This document shows, piece by piece, positions 34,430 to 43,204 of a DNA stretch of 64,000 bases. Location: positions 1-64,000 of the forward strand of contig JBGVJZ010000012.1 in assembly GCA_045129695.1 (NCBI GenBank), in the 5' to 3' direction. The notes beneath the pieces are model-generated. The model was not told the DNA's origin and ran no database searches. It worked only from the letters and a program-made list of their open reading frames with translations. Position 1 is the first letter of the stretch. The number at the start of each line of letters is the position of its first letter. The translations under genes and the position numbers were made by a program. Source of the stretch: Eshraghiella sp045129695 (GTDB lineage Bacteria > Bacillota > Clostridia > Lachnospirales > Lachnospiraceae).

Positions 34430-35701
34430 ATGGATATTAACAAAATTCAATCTCTCAAAGGAAGCGTAGCAATACCAGGTGACAAATCCATCTCTCACCG
34501 TGCTGTAATGTTTGGCTCCCTCGCAAAAGGCGATACAGTAATCACAGGCTTTCTACAAGGTGCAGACTGCCTTTCAACCATTTCATGCTTTGCCAGAATG
34601 GGCATTGAAATTGACAATAACAATGACTCTGTAATTGTACACGGAAAAGGTCTCCATGGTCTTACTGCACCAACTGACATTCTTGATGTAGGCAACAGTG
34701 GAACCACTACAAGATTAATAAGTGGTATTCTTGCAGGACAGAATTTCACATCAACACTCAATGGTGACGCTTCTCTTGCTACAAGACCTATGAAGAGAAT
34801 CATTACTCCCCTCACACAGATGGGAGCTGTAATTGACAGTAACAACGGTTGTACACCTCTTACAATCCATGGCGGTAATCTTAAAGGTATTGACTATACT
34901 TCGCCCGTGTCCTCTGCCCAAATAAAATCCTGCGTATTACTTGCAGGTCTGTATGCTGATGGTATCACTTCTGTTACAGAGCCATCATTATCAAGAAACC
35001 ATACCGAATTAATGCTCAGATCCTTCGGTGCCAATATTCATACAGAGGGGCTGACTGCCACTATTACTCCCGGTAATGAATTATTTGCACAGGAGGTTCA
35101 TGTTCCGGGAGATATATCTTCTGCTGCATATTTTATTGCGGCTGGTCTAATTGTTCCTAATAGTGAAATAATGATTAAAAATGTTGGAATTAATCCTACA
35201 AGAGACGGAATCATCAGAGTATGTCAGGCAATGGGTGGTAATATTACGATTATGAATGAACGTACACAGGGTGGTGAACCTGTGGCAGATTTACTTGTTC
35301 GTTCAAGCAGCTTACATGGTGTTACCGTATCCGGCGACATCATTCCTACACTGATTGATGAAATTCCTATTATTACTGTACTTGCGGCTTATGCTGACGG
35401 AACTACTGTAATCGCTGATGCAGCAGAGTTAAAAGTCAAAGAGTCAAATCGTATAGATACAATGGTTACTAATCTGTCCAAGATGGGTGTGGATATCACC
35501 GGAACTGATGATGGTATGATAATTAATGGTGGACACACCCTTAAGGGTGCAACAATTGACAGTTATATGGATCACAGAATTGCCATGTCCTGTGCAGTCG
35601 CTGCTCTCAATGCAGAAGGCACCACTACTATTACCAATTCAGAATATGTTGAAATCTCATATCCGGATTTCTTTAAGGATTTGATGAAACTTGCGCAATA
35701 A
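34430..35701 (+). CDS. aroA: 3-phosphoshikimate 1-carboxyvinyltransferase (EPSP synthase)
   Basis: A 423-residue enzyme of the shikimate pathway joining shikimate-3-phosphate and PEP. PGDKSISHRAVMFGSLAKG (residues 17-35), LDVGNSGTTTRLISG near 85, RPMKRIITPL, and SAQIKSCVLLAGLYA are the family signatures. The SNRI block with the late catalytic helices (ELKVKESNRIDTM) is also present. Length is normal. It is followed by a strong hairpin. The operon has only tyrA and aroA here. Confidence 0.97.
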   Translation: MDINKIQSLKGSVAIPGDKSISHRAVMFGSLAKGDTVITGFLQGADCLSTISCFARMGIEIDNNNDSVIVHGKGLHGLTAPTDILDVGNSGTTTRLISGILAGQNFTSTLNGDASLATRPMKRIITPLTQMGAVIDSNNGCTPLTIHGGNLKGIDYTSPVSSAQIKSCVLLAGLYADGITSVTEPSLSRNHTELMLRSFGANIHTEGLTATITPGNELFAQEVHVPGDISSAAYFIAAGLIVPNSEIMIKNVGINPTRDGIIRVCQAMGGNITIMNERTQGGEPVADLLVRSSSLHGVTVSGDIIPTLIDEIPIITVLAAYADGTTVIADAAELKVKESNRIDTMVTNLSKMGVDITGTDDGMIINGGHTLKGATIDSYMDHRIAMSCAVAALNAEGTTTITNSEYVEISYPDFFKDLMKLAQ

Positions 35702-35706
35702 TACTA

Positions 35707-35744
35707 CAGGGTGTCCAAACATTCCAATGGTTTTGGACACCCTG
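35707..35744 (+). terminator. hairpin after aroA
   Basis: CAGGGTGTCCAAA (35707-35719) pairs with TTTGGACACCCTG (35732-35744), 13 bases perfect. No T-run follows, so termination may be partial; it could also serve the minus-strand transcript. Confidence 0.65.
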
Positions 35745-35762
35745 TTAAGGTGTAGATATTTA

Positions 35763-35948
35763 AGAGGTACAATACAGTTCTCCAACAGGATAAATCAATT
35801 CCGTAATAATTTTAAATGCATTTCTGTCCACTATCCTGCAAATAATCTTCCACAACAGGAAAGAAACTATTATTCCTGCTGCGATAATTATTATTTTCCT
35901 GTAGACAGAGGCATTCATTTTCCCAACAGTCATCGTTTGTCTCAACAT
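35763..35948 (-). CDS. short membrane protein in the spoIIP position
   Basis: A 62-residue frame with one transmembrane helix (about residues 19-38, KIIIIAAGIIVSFLLWKIIC). It starts 43 bases after gpr on the same strand, which is where spoIIP normally stands in Firmicutes, and SpoIIP begins with such a signal anchor. No lytic domain follows. It may be a truncated spoIIP, or a separate small gene. The RBS (AGGAAA right before ATG) is poor. Low certainty that it is translated. Confidence 0.4.
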
Positions 35949-35991
35949 TTTCCTGATTTCTATAAATATATTACTTTAAATACTGTTTTAT

Positions 35992-36891
35992 TCATGTGTT
36001 TGATAATCCCATACAAATATTAATTCCCTCAGATATGGTATAGCTGAGTCTTTTAATTATTGCGTCAATATCCTTGGAGGTAACATACATTTGACCAAAA
36101 TCCTGTGCAAATCCGGCTTGTACATCATTTTTTGCTCTTTTAACAGAATCATATACAAGTGTAGCTGCATCAACAACTGTAGGAACACCAATCGAAATGA
36201 CCGGTATTCCCATTGTTCTGCGATTAATTGCTGCTCTCGTATTCCCCACTCCCGAGCCGGGATGAATACCGGTATCAGATATCTGAATCGTAGTATTTAA
36301 TCTGCTTACACTCCTTGCAGCAAGAGCATCAACAACCAACAGAACATCAGGCTTGGTTTTCTTAATAATAGCCTGGATTATCTCTGAAGATTCCATACCG
36401 GTCTGTGCCATTACACCGGGTGTAATACCGCTTGTTATGGCAAATGCCCCTTCCACCTGTGCATATCCCATATATTCTATAATATGTCTTGTAATCATAA
36501 GGTTTGACACTACAAGCGGTCCCAGGGAATCAGGGGTGGAATCACTGTTTCCTAATCCTGCTATAAGTATTTTGGGAATTTTTTCATTCCAACTGTATGC
36601 TTCTATAATAAGCTTTTTAATCTGCATTGCCAGTACCTCGGATATTTCTCTGTGATAACCCTCATCCTCATCTGCAAGCTTCGGAACCTCCATTGTAATA
36701 TACACACCGACAGGTTTACCTATTCTCTGTGCTCCGTTTTTATTGAGGACATCCATTCTTATTACTGTAATATCATTTTTGCAGTCACGTTCTTCCTCCA
36801 CCTTAATACCTTTAATTTCAGTTAACTCCTTTGACAGGCTGTCTCTGGCTTCAAGCGCAAGGTCCGTACGGATTTTTATCTGCTCTGACAT
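35992..36891 (-). CDS. gpr: GPR endopeptidase (germination protease)
   Basis: A 299-residue protease that degrades small acid-soluble spore proteins during germination. The N-terminus IRTDLALEA includes the self-cleavage region of the zymogen. GLGNSDSTPDSLGPLV, SGITPGVMAQTGMES, DALAARSVSRLNTTIQ and GSGVGNTRAAI are family blocks. It is shorter than the B. megaterium enzyme (about 370) but within the Clostridia range. It is divergent from rpsT, the usual arrangement. Its presence implies spore ancestry, though a linked spoIIP is not intact here. Confidence 0.94.
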   Translation of the reverse strand: MSEQIKIRTDLALEARDSLSKELTEIKGIKVEEERDCKNDITVIRMDVLNKNGAQRIGKPVGVYITMEVPKLADEDEGYHREISEVLAMQIKKLIIEAYSWNEKIPKILIAGLGNSDSTPDSLGPLVVSNLMITRHIIEYMGYAQVEGAFAITSGITPGVMAQTGMESSEIIQAIIKKTKPDVLLVVDALAARSVSRLNTTIQISDTGIHPGSGVGNTRAAINRRTMGIPVISIGVPTVVDAATLVYDSVKRAKNDVQAGFAQDFGQMYVTSKDIDAIIKRLSYTISEGINICMGLSNT

Positions 36892-36959
36892 ATTTCACAT
36901 CCATTCCTTCATAAAATAAATTTTAAAAATATTTTATGAAATTTTATAATAATTATGTA

Positions 36960-36988
36960 TTGACAGAAAGCAATTCTTATACTAAAAT
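36960..36988 (+). promoter_or_regulatory. rpsT promoter
   Basis: TTGACA (36960-36965) and TAAAAT (36983-36988) are 17 bases apart. The start would lie about 80 bases before rpsT. Near-consensus, as expected for a ribosomal protein. Confidence 0.85.
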
Positions 36989-37078
36989 ACTCTAGTGTGC
37001 TTATGTTAAAGCGTCCGTGTCTGTTTTAACATATTAACAAATTAAGAATCACTTTTACAATAACCGGAGGTGGACAGA

Positions 37079-37342
37079 TTGGCTAACATTAAATCTGCTA
37101 AGAAGAGAATTTTAGTATCACAGATTAAGACTGAGAGAAATAAAGCAATCAAGTCTAAGATTAAGACATTAAGCAAGAAAGTAGAGTCTGCTGTAGAAGC
37201 TGGAGATAAGGCTGTTGCTGCTGATGCTCTCAAAGTTGCTTCAACAGAAATCGATAAGGCTTGTTCTAAGGGTGTATATCACAAGAATACAGCTGCAAGA
37301 AAAGTTTCTCGTTTATCAAATCTTGTAAATTCAATGAACTAA
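37079..37342 (+). CDS. rpsT: 30S ribosomal protein S20
   Basis: An 87-residue basic, helical protein that binds 16S rRNA in the small subunit. ANIKSAKKRI at the N-terminus, KSKIKTLSKKVESA and the C-terminal KGVYHKNTAARKVSRLSNLVN are conserved. The start is TTG at 37079, 8 bases after GGAGG; an upstream GTG at 37070 overlaps that RBS. Divergent from gpr, followed by a strong terminator. Confidence 0.97.
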   Translation: MANIKSAKKRILVSQIKTERNKAIKSKIKTLSKKVESAVEAGDKAVAADALKVASTEIDKACSKGVYHKNTAARKVSRLSNLVNSMN

Positions 37343-37345
37343 TAT

Positions 37346-37374
37346 AAAAAAGACGGTGGCTGCCCGTCTTTTTT
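37346..37374. terminator. rpsT terminator
   Basis: AAAAAAGACGG (37346-37356) and CCGTCTTTTTT (37364-37374) form a stem with a 7-base loop; the T-run is part of the stem. It probably serves both rpsT and the convergent membrane-protein gene. Confidence 0.85.
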
Positions 37375-37380
37375 TATTTT

Positions 37381-38856
37381 CTATGAAAGTTCCATCAAAT
37401 TATAATTATCAACAAGTGTTATTTCAAAACCTCTGTAAAGAAATACCACTAATAAAGTCACCATGGCTGCATACAGGATTATCCTTACTTTCTCATTCCG
37501 TAATGCACATATACCATCCACACAGGTACACGCACATATTGCTGCAATAACAGCAAGAATCACTGAAATATCGCCTAAATATCTGAAAATCAATCCTCCA
37601 AGACAGAAATCAATCCACGCTGTTATAACTGTTCCACAAGTTGCTGCTATTAATGTTATATTTAACGCCTTGTTTTCTGGCTTTCTGACACATACAAACG
37701 CAACTGCCGGTACAAAGAGCATAAACGGCACACTCATTATTCCAAAATATGAATCCACATACAAATATCTGTTCATGGAAAAATCTACCTGATCAGTAAA
37801 TATCAATTTATCGTCTATCATTGACCTGTGCACAGGCTCAATAAAATAACAGTATACTGCCTTTCCAAACTCAGTAATATCCAGCGAATAGGTTGATACA
37901 TCCGCAACAGTAAGCTGATATGTTGCACCAAATTCAAACAAATTATCAAATCTCACATAATTATATGCTAATGATGCCCCCATTCCGATTATTACAAACA
38001 ATCCCAGCGAGCACAGCTCAACCAGAATCCTGAATTTGGTTATTTTTCTTTTTTTAAGTATTATTCCAAAAATAACAACCGGAATAATGAAAAATACAGC
38101 TCCGAATGCAACATTGACTCTGGAATGAAAGCACAGTGCATATGCCATACCTGCTGCAATAAAATACATACATCTGTTTCTAAACCTGTCCGAACTCACT
38201 CCCTTAAAGAGAAAATATCCAAACATAACAAGGAACGCCATTGCCGAGGTTACAGCAATATAATAAAACGGAGCATCTCCTCTGCCAATAAGCAGGTTCA
38301 GCGAAGAGATATAAGCCGTATAAGTAACCAGCATAGCCAAAAGTGGTGTAACACGGGATGAAACTTTCTTTGCAAGATTCATTACCAGTATCGGAAAAAA
38401 AATCGCAAACAAGGTCATATACACTGTCTGAATCACTCCCTGCGAAGGAATTCTCCCCATTATAAAATAATACGGATAAATCATTGTAAAAATAGGTGCA
38501 TTCCCAAAATATGAATAATATTTACCATTGTAGTATGATCTGTCATAGAGAAAAGTTTCCTCCTCTCGTTCTTGTGGATCATAAGGATTGTCAAGCTGCA
38601 TAAACTCTTCATCAGGGGTGTAATCAAAGCTCACTCTCCCCTTCATATACGCATCAAACTGCTGTACATATGGGTCATAGTCCTCAAAATTTCCTGTAAG
38701 AGGATATTCAATATCCTCTCCCCCATAATAGGACTGGTTATACACTATTACTGTAGCTGCACACAGAAATACAACAAGTAATTTTGCCACTAAATCCGTC
38801 AGCTTATCACATAAACAATATGGAGTTAATAACCTTTCTTTAATGAATTTCAACAT
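37381..38856 (-). CDS. polytopic membrane protein, GT-C-like
   Basis: A 491-residue protein with about 10-11 membrane helices and a first extracytoplasmic loop (about 45-110) rich in Tyr/Asp: YDPYVQQFDAYMKG, LDNPYDPQER, YDRSYYNGKYYSYFG. That loop and the APIFTMIYPYYF block recur in a family of unassigned membrane glycosyltransferase-like proteins in Firmicutes and Actinobacteria. The topology resembles GT-C enzymes using lipid-linked sugars. The start is ATG at 38856, after GGGAGAGAGT. It interrupts the usual holA-rpsT neighbourhood. The substrate is unknown. Confidence 0.75.
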   Translation of the reverse strand: MLKFIKERLLTPYCLCDKLTDLVAKLLVVFLCAATVIVYNQSYYGGEDIEYPLTGNFEDYDPYVQQFDAYMKGRVSFDYTPDEEFMQLDNPYDPQEREEETFLYDRSYYNGKYYSYFGNAPIFTMIYPYYFIMGRIPSQGVIQTVYMTLFAIFFPILVMNLAKKVSSRVTPLLAMLVTYTAYISSLNLLIGRGDAPFYYIAVTSAMAFLVMFGYFLFKGVSSDRFRNRCMYFIAAGMAYALCFHSRVNVAFGAVFFIIPVVIFGIILKKRKITKFRILVELCSLGLFVIIGMGASLAYNYVRFDNLFEFGATYQLTVADVSTYSLDITEFGKAVYCYFIEPVHRSMIDDKLIFTDQVDFSMNRYLYVDSYFGIMSVPFMLFVPAVAFVCVRKPENKALNITLIAATCGTVITAWIDFCLGGLIFRYLGDISVILAVIAAICACTCVDGICALRNEKVRIILYAAMVTLLVVFLYRGFEITLVDNYNLMELS

Positions 38857-38962
38857 ACTCTCTCCCAATTTCCGAAACCGTCATAAATGTTATAGAAGTG
38901 TAGGTAGGAACAACACCGTTAATTGTTACTACCGTTGTCTGTACCGCTCCATATAAACCCCA

Positions 38963-39940
38963 TTACATACTATACTTAATAATTAAAAGCTCCACAGCAT
39001 ATTTATCCTCTCTTAAGCCGGTCTTAATGTCTGTTTCGGCTTCAATACAGTCATTAACCGCCTCTTCAAGCCGTTCATAAGAATATCCCTTCGCCTGCGA
39101 AATATATTTACCAATAAAATAAGGTCTTATTCCCAGCCGTGCCGCTATTGCCTGGGCTGACTGTCCCTGCTCCATAAGCTTTCTGACTGCAAGCAATTGT
39201 GAAAAATGTCTTCCGATAAGCGCCAACAGCTTCATTGGCGGTTCCTTAAGTGCAAGCAGATCTGCATACAGTCTCATAACCGCATCGGTATTTCTGTTTG
39301 CCATCTCCTGAATCATATCAAAGATCCTGTCAACCGTTCTTACCGAACACAATTCTACAATATCCGCATCGGTTATGGTATCTCTTTTCATGCAATATGA
39401 CACCAGTTTTTCAGCCTCATTGTACATATTATCCATCTCCGGACCTGCAATTCTTAAAAACAGATTCATATTATCTCTGGTTATTTTCTTCCCTGCCTCC
39501 GTAAAAATTCTAAGTGCCCAATTGGATAAATCATCATCCGTCTGACTCTTCATCTCTGCAACATAACCGCAGTCAGATATGGTTTTAAATAGTTTGTTAC
39601 GCTTATCAACTTCACTGTCAGTAAATATAAAATACGTACTTTCCGGTGCATTTTTAACAATCTCAGCCATGGACTCTGATGAGGCCTTGAACAAACCACA
39701 ATCCTCAATCAGTATTAATCTCCTGTCAGCCCAGAACGGAAGTGTCAGTGAAGTATCCCTTACATCATTAATATCCAGATCCTTCCCCTCATAATGTGAG
39801 AAATTCATATCGTCATCGCCACAGATAGCATTTTTAAGTTGATTCTTATAGGTTCTTACCAGAAATTTTTCCTCTCCATACAGAAGATAAACTCTTGAAA
39901 AGTCTCCATTATTAAGATGTTTCCTGATATTCTTCATCAT
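38963..39940 (-). CDS. holA: DNA polymerase III delta subunit
   Basis: A 325-residue clamp-loader subunit that opens the beta clamp during replication. RVYLLYGEEKFLVRTYKNQL at the N-terminus, then FWADRRLILIEDCGLF and the C-terminal IAARLGIRPYFIGKYISQAKGYS match HolA. It lies 46 bases after comEC, which is the usual order comEC-holA. The ATG is doubled (39940 and 39937). The ribosome binding site is weak. Confidence 0.93.
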   Translation of the reverse strand: MMKNIRKHLNNGDFSRVYLLYGEEKFLVRTYKNQLKNAICGDDDMNFSHYEGKDLDINDVRDTSLTLPFWADRRLILIEDCGLFKASSESMAEIVKNAPESTYFIFTDSEVDKRNKLFKTISDCGYVAEMKSQTDDDLSNWALRIFTEAGKKITRDNMNLFLRIAGPEMDNMYNEAEKLVSYCMKRDTITDADIVELCSVRTVDRIFDMIQEMANRNTDAVMRLYADLLALKEPPMKLLALIGRHFSQLLAVRKLMEQGQSAQAIAARLGIRPYFIGKYISQAKGYSYERLEEAVNDCIEAETDIKTGLREDKYAVELLIIKYSM

Positions 39941-39986
39941 ATACCGCCAATTAAATTAATAACTATATGATATCACAAATCTTCAT

Positions 39987-42251
39987 TTATAAAAAGACTC
40001 TTATACCTCCCATTTTATAAATAATTGCTCCTTCCTCATAAGTACATCGTATATATGCCCCAATCTGTTCCATTCTCTCAAGTGCTTCTTTGGCCGGATG
40101 TCCGTATTCATTATTCTTTCCACAGGATATAACAACCGTTTCAGGGTTGAATTTCTGCAAAAACATAAGTGAACTTGAGGAACCTGAACCATGATGGGCA
40201 GCCTTAAGTACATCAATATCAACAGCCTTTTCAACAGAAGCGGCTATCATTTCCTCCTGTCTGGATGAAATATCCCCTGTAAGCAAAACCTGAAAATCCT
40301 CATATTCAGCCAACAGCACTGTGGAGTAATCATTTCTGTCTGTAATTATGCTCTCGCATTCCGGATGAAGACAGGTAAAATAAGTATCGCCAATCTGCAT
40401 TTTAACACCTTTATGTATTGTCCCGACTTCTGCTCCTGCCACCTCTGCAATATTACATAATTCCATATAAGCCTCATCCTCTGTCTGAACTGACGGAAGA
40501 ATTAATGTTTTAACCTGAATTTTGCCTGTCTCCAGCAAGTCTTTAATTCCACTTATATGGTCAGAATCAGGATGGGTAACAAACACATAATCAATTACAT
40601 CTGCTCCCTCCGACATCAAAAAGGGCTCCAATGTATATTCATAAAGTGATTTGTTGTCACTGCTGCCACAATCCACCAGAATATTATATTTACCGCTCCG
40701 TATAAAAATCCCATCCCCCTGCCCAACATCTATAAATGTAAGCTCAAAAGAATTATTAAATCGCAATACTATTATCATAAGCGAAACTGTAATCCCAATT
40801 GAATATCTTACCTGTTCTTTATTATAAATGAGCCACACAGATATTCCCAAAATAATATAAAAAACGAATATCTGCCATAAATCAGGTTTTCCGCAAATCC
40901 ACACAGCGCCGGGAAGCTTAAGGCACAAATTACACAATCGCTCATAAAGCCTCAGAATATATACTCCCAATCCTATGCAGAATTTACCTATAAGCGGAAA
41001 CCAAATGCCTATTATACCTGCTGAAAGTGCTGAAACCATTACATAAGTCATCAGAGGAATAACTATAAGATTAATTAAAACAGAATATACAGGAATTTCG
41101 TAATAACTGTACATTATTACGGGCAGTGTTACAAGCTGTATTGAAAAACCGGACACAATGGACTTAATTATTTTATTTTGAGAAGGAATGACTTTGCATA
41201 ATGCCGGGTTAACAATACCGATTCCGACAATTGCCATAAACGAAAGCACAAAACCGGAATTATATATCAATAAAGGCGAATCAATAAGCATTACTGTTGC
41301 TGCCAGCGCCGTGGCACTTATTAAATCATAGGTTCTCCCTGCAACATTGGCATACACCGCCACCAGAAACATTATAATTGCTCTTATCGTGGATATTCCG
41401 TTTCCTGTAATACTTCCATAAAATATTATCATACTTCCCGCTATAAACATTCCACCCACATAACCAAAGCCCATTTTTCTTAAAAGCTTATAAAATCCCA
41501 TTCCTATGAGAGATATATGAAGACCTGAAATTGCCAGAATATGCCCTATTCCGCATACAGAAAATAACTCAGATATTTCCGAATCAAGCTCATCCTTATC
41601 GCCAAGCAGCATTGCTGCAAAGACAGACGCAGATTTATCATCAGTCAGTTTATAAAGTGTATTTCTTAATTTATTACCGGCTTTATCTGACAGGGAATAT
41701 ATTGGATTTTTATTTTTTTCTGACAAAACAATTGTTTCAGCATATATTTTGTAATGAATTTTCAGGCTGTAATAATATTGCTGTGAATTAAATTCTCCGG
41801 GATTGCTGCTCTTCTCAAAGTTCTCAGCCTTCCCTGCAGCAATTATAATATCTCCTTTGTTAAAACCCCCATCGCAATACACCACACAGTTTCCTCCTTC
41901 ATATTTCCGGTCTTCAACTATTGCAGTGGTATTTTTAACGAAAAGCTTATATCCGTACAAAGTTTTTGAGGATTTATACACCTCCCCTCTTATCTCACAA
42001 TAAATTTTTTCCCGGGAAAGTTCTTTTACAAAATTACTTTCCCGGAGGCTTATATGAGCTGAAACATATCCAATTATTATAAATAACGGAAAAAACAAAT
42101 AAATAAAAGCAATTTTCTTTAGTCTTACTTTATTAAGAATATACAGAAAACTAAAAACAAAAACAGAAATTAATAAGAATATACCTGCCCACCGGCATAT
42201 TAAAATGCCGGCGAGAAGTAAGATAAAAATTCCAACTAATGGTCTTTTAAT
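39987..42251 (-). CDS. comEC: ComEC/Rec2 DNA-uptake channel protein, probable AUU start
   Basis: A polytopic protein that carries transforming DNA through the membrane. The Competence domain has GIGHILAISGLHISLIGMGFYK, and the C-terminal metallo-beta-lactamase-like domain has DVGQGDGIFIRSG, THPDSDHISG and AAHHGSGSSS. The first ATG/GTG/TTG in frame is TTG 42098, yet the frame runs upstream with 51 more codons (IKRPLVGIFILLLAGILICR and a second helix) that look like the usual N-terminus. No standard start is found there. ATT at 42249-42251 follows GGCGGTGATTAT. So either an AUU start is used, or a start codon was lost. Corrected length 754. Confidence 0.85.
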   Translation of the reverse strand: MKRPLVGIFILLLAGILICRWAGIFLLISVFVFSFLYILNKVRLKKIAFIYLFFPLFIIIGYVSAHISLRESNFVKELSREKIYCEIRGEVYKSSKTLYGYKLFVKNTTAIVEDRKYEGGNCVVYCDGGFNKGDIIIAAGKAENFEKSSNPGEFNSQQYYYSLKIHYKIYAETIVLSEKNKNPIYSLSDKAGNKLRNTLYKLTDDKSASVFAAMLLGDKDELDSEISELFSVCGIGHILAISGLHISLIGMGFYKLLRKMGFGYVGGMFIAGSMIIFYGSITGNGISTIRAIIMFLVAVYANVAGRTYDLISATALAATVMLIDSPLLIYNSGFVLSFMAIVGIGIVNPALCKVIPSQNKIIKSIVSGFSIQLVTLPVIMYSYYEIPVYSVLINLIVIPLMTYVMVSALSAGIIGIWFPLIGKFCIGLGVYILRLYERLCNLCLKLPGAVWICGKPDLWQIFVFYIILGISVWLIYNKEQVRYSIGITVSLMIIVLRFNNSFELTFIDVGQGDGIFIRSGKYNILVDCGSSDNKSLYEYTLEPFLMSEGADVIDYVFVTHPDSDHISGIKDLLETGKIQVKTLILPSVQTEDEAYMELCNIAEVAGAEVGTIHKGVKMQIGDTYFTCLHPECESIITDRNDYSTVLLAEYEDFQVLLTGDISSRQEEMIAASVEKAVDIDVLKAAHHGSGSSSSLMFLQKFNPETVVISCGKNNEYGHPAKEALERMEQIGAYIRCTYEEGAIIYKMGGIRVFL

Positions 42252-42262
42252 ATAATCACCGC

Positions 42263-43204
42263 CTATTCTACCGTAGGCACTACATATACATCCGTCACAA
42301 GATTCAGATTACGCTCAAACAGTGTTGTCAACGGGTACTTATCCATGAAGGTCTCTTCAAAGCTTCCGTTAACAAGAATCTGCACCTGTTTAATATTATC
42401 AATCTCACACAATGAATTAACTATTGAATATACTGTAACATCAGCAGATACATCCACCATCGCAGTCAGAAAAACAGCATCAAAATTAACATAGCAGATT
42501 CCATCTTTGGTTGATACACCAAGAAGCTTCAGATTCTTAGGCAATGCACTTTTGGCATCTTTAGAATCCGGTTCATCAATCAGATTCTCAATCACAGCCC
42601 TTTCAATTGAGATATTGCCGGAATATGCCACCTTCTTCTGTTCACACACAAGATTCTGTCCTGAAGCATCTGAATAATACAATGACATTTCGGCCCATTG
42701 CAGACTATTAAGCGACTCATCCGTATCATCAATATAATCATTTGCAGACATTAAGCCCACCACATTACCACTGTCATTAACAAAAGGCTGCTCATTAATA
42801 TAGAAAGAAACATATTCCACACCATCAATCTGACAAAAAGTCTTAACCAGTGCAGAGCGTACCAGAACTTCCTCCACATCATTCATGTCATAATAACTTT
42901 CAGACATATAAACATAAATAACCTGTTCATCAATTGAGATTCTGTCAACGGTAAAGTTCTTCTTAAAAACCGTTAAATGTTCCTCTTTCTCCGGTGTATA
43001 CAGCTTATCTAAGAGTTCCTGTGCAAGCTTACTGACATTGGTGTTATTGGACTCATATTTCTCCGTAACAAGGGTTATTCCATCAGCATCAAGATAGAAA
43101 ACATTATATTTATCATCTGTTTTTTCATCAATTACATCTTTCCCACAGCCCGGACAGATAAGAATCAGCAGTATAAATGTCAGAAATATTCTCAACCTTT
43201 TCAT
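42263..43204 (-). CDS. GerMN-domain lipoprotein
   Basis: A 313-residue secreted protein with a signal peptide and lipobox Cys20 (ICPGC-GKD). Two GerMN repeats follow, each with the IYVYMSESY or ICYVNFDAVFL core and a closing VYSIVNSLCEIDNIKQVQILVNG-like segment. GerMN proteins are found in spores and also beside WalK-type kinases. It overlaps the histidine kinase gene by 1 base, so it is part of the same operon. It probably acts in the cell envelope with the kinase as sensor or accessory factor. Confidence 0.88.
   Translation of the reverse strand: MKRLRIFLTFILLILICPGCGKDVIDEKTDDKYNVFYLDADGITLVTEKYESNNTNVSKLAQELLDKLYTPEKEEHLTVFKKNFTVDRISIDEQVIYVYMSESYYDMNDVEEVLVRSALVKTFCQIDGVEYVSFYINEQPFVNDSGNVVGLMSANDYIDDTDESLNSLQWAEMSLYYSDASGQNLVCEQKKVAYSGNISIERAVIENLIDEPDSKDAKSALPKNLKLLGVSTKDGICYVNFDAVFLTAMVDVSADVTVYSIVNSLCEIDNIKQVQILVNGSFEETFMDKYPLTTLFERNLNLVTDVYVVPTVE

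Noticed and set aside
35691..36023. Plus-strand reading frame of 110 residues
   Set aside because: It overlaps the aroA end and gpr, has no ribosome binding site and no family-like composition.
38869..38962. Possible short gene between holA and the membrane protein
   Set aside because: A frame without stops exists but has no start codon with a ribosome binding site.
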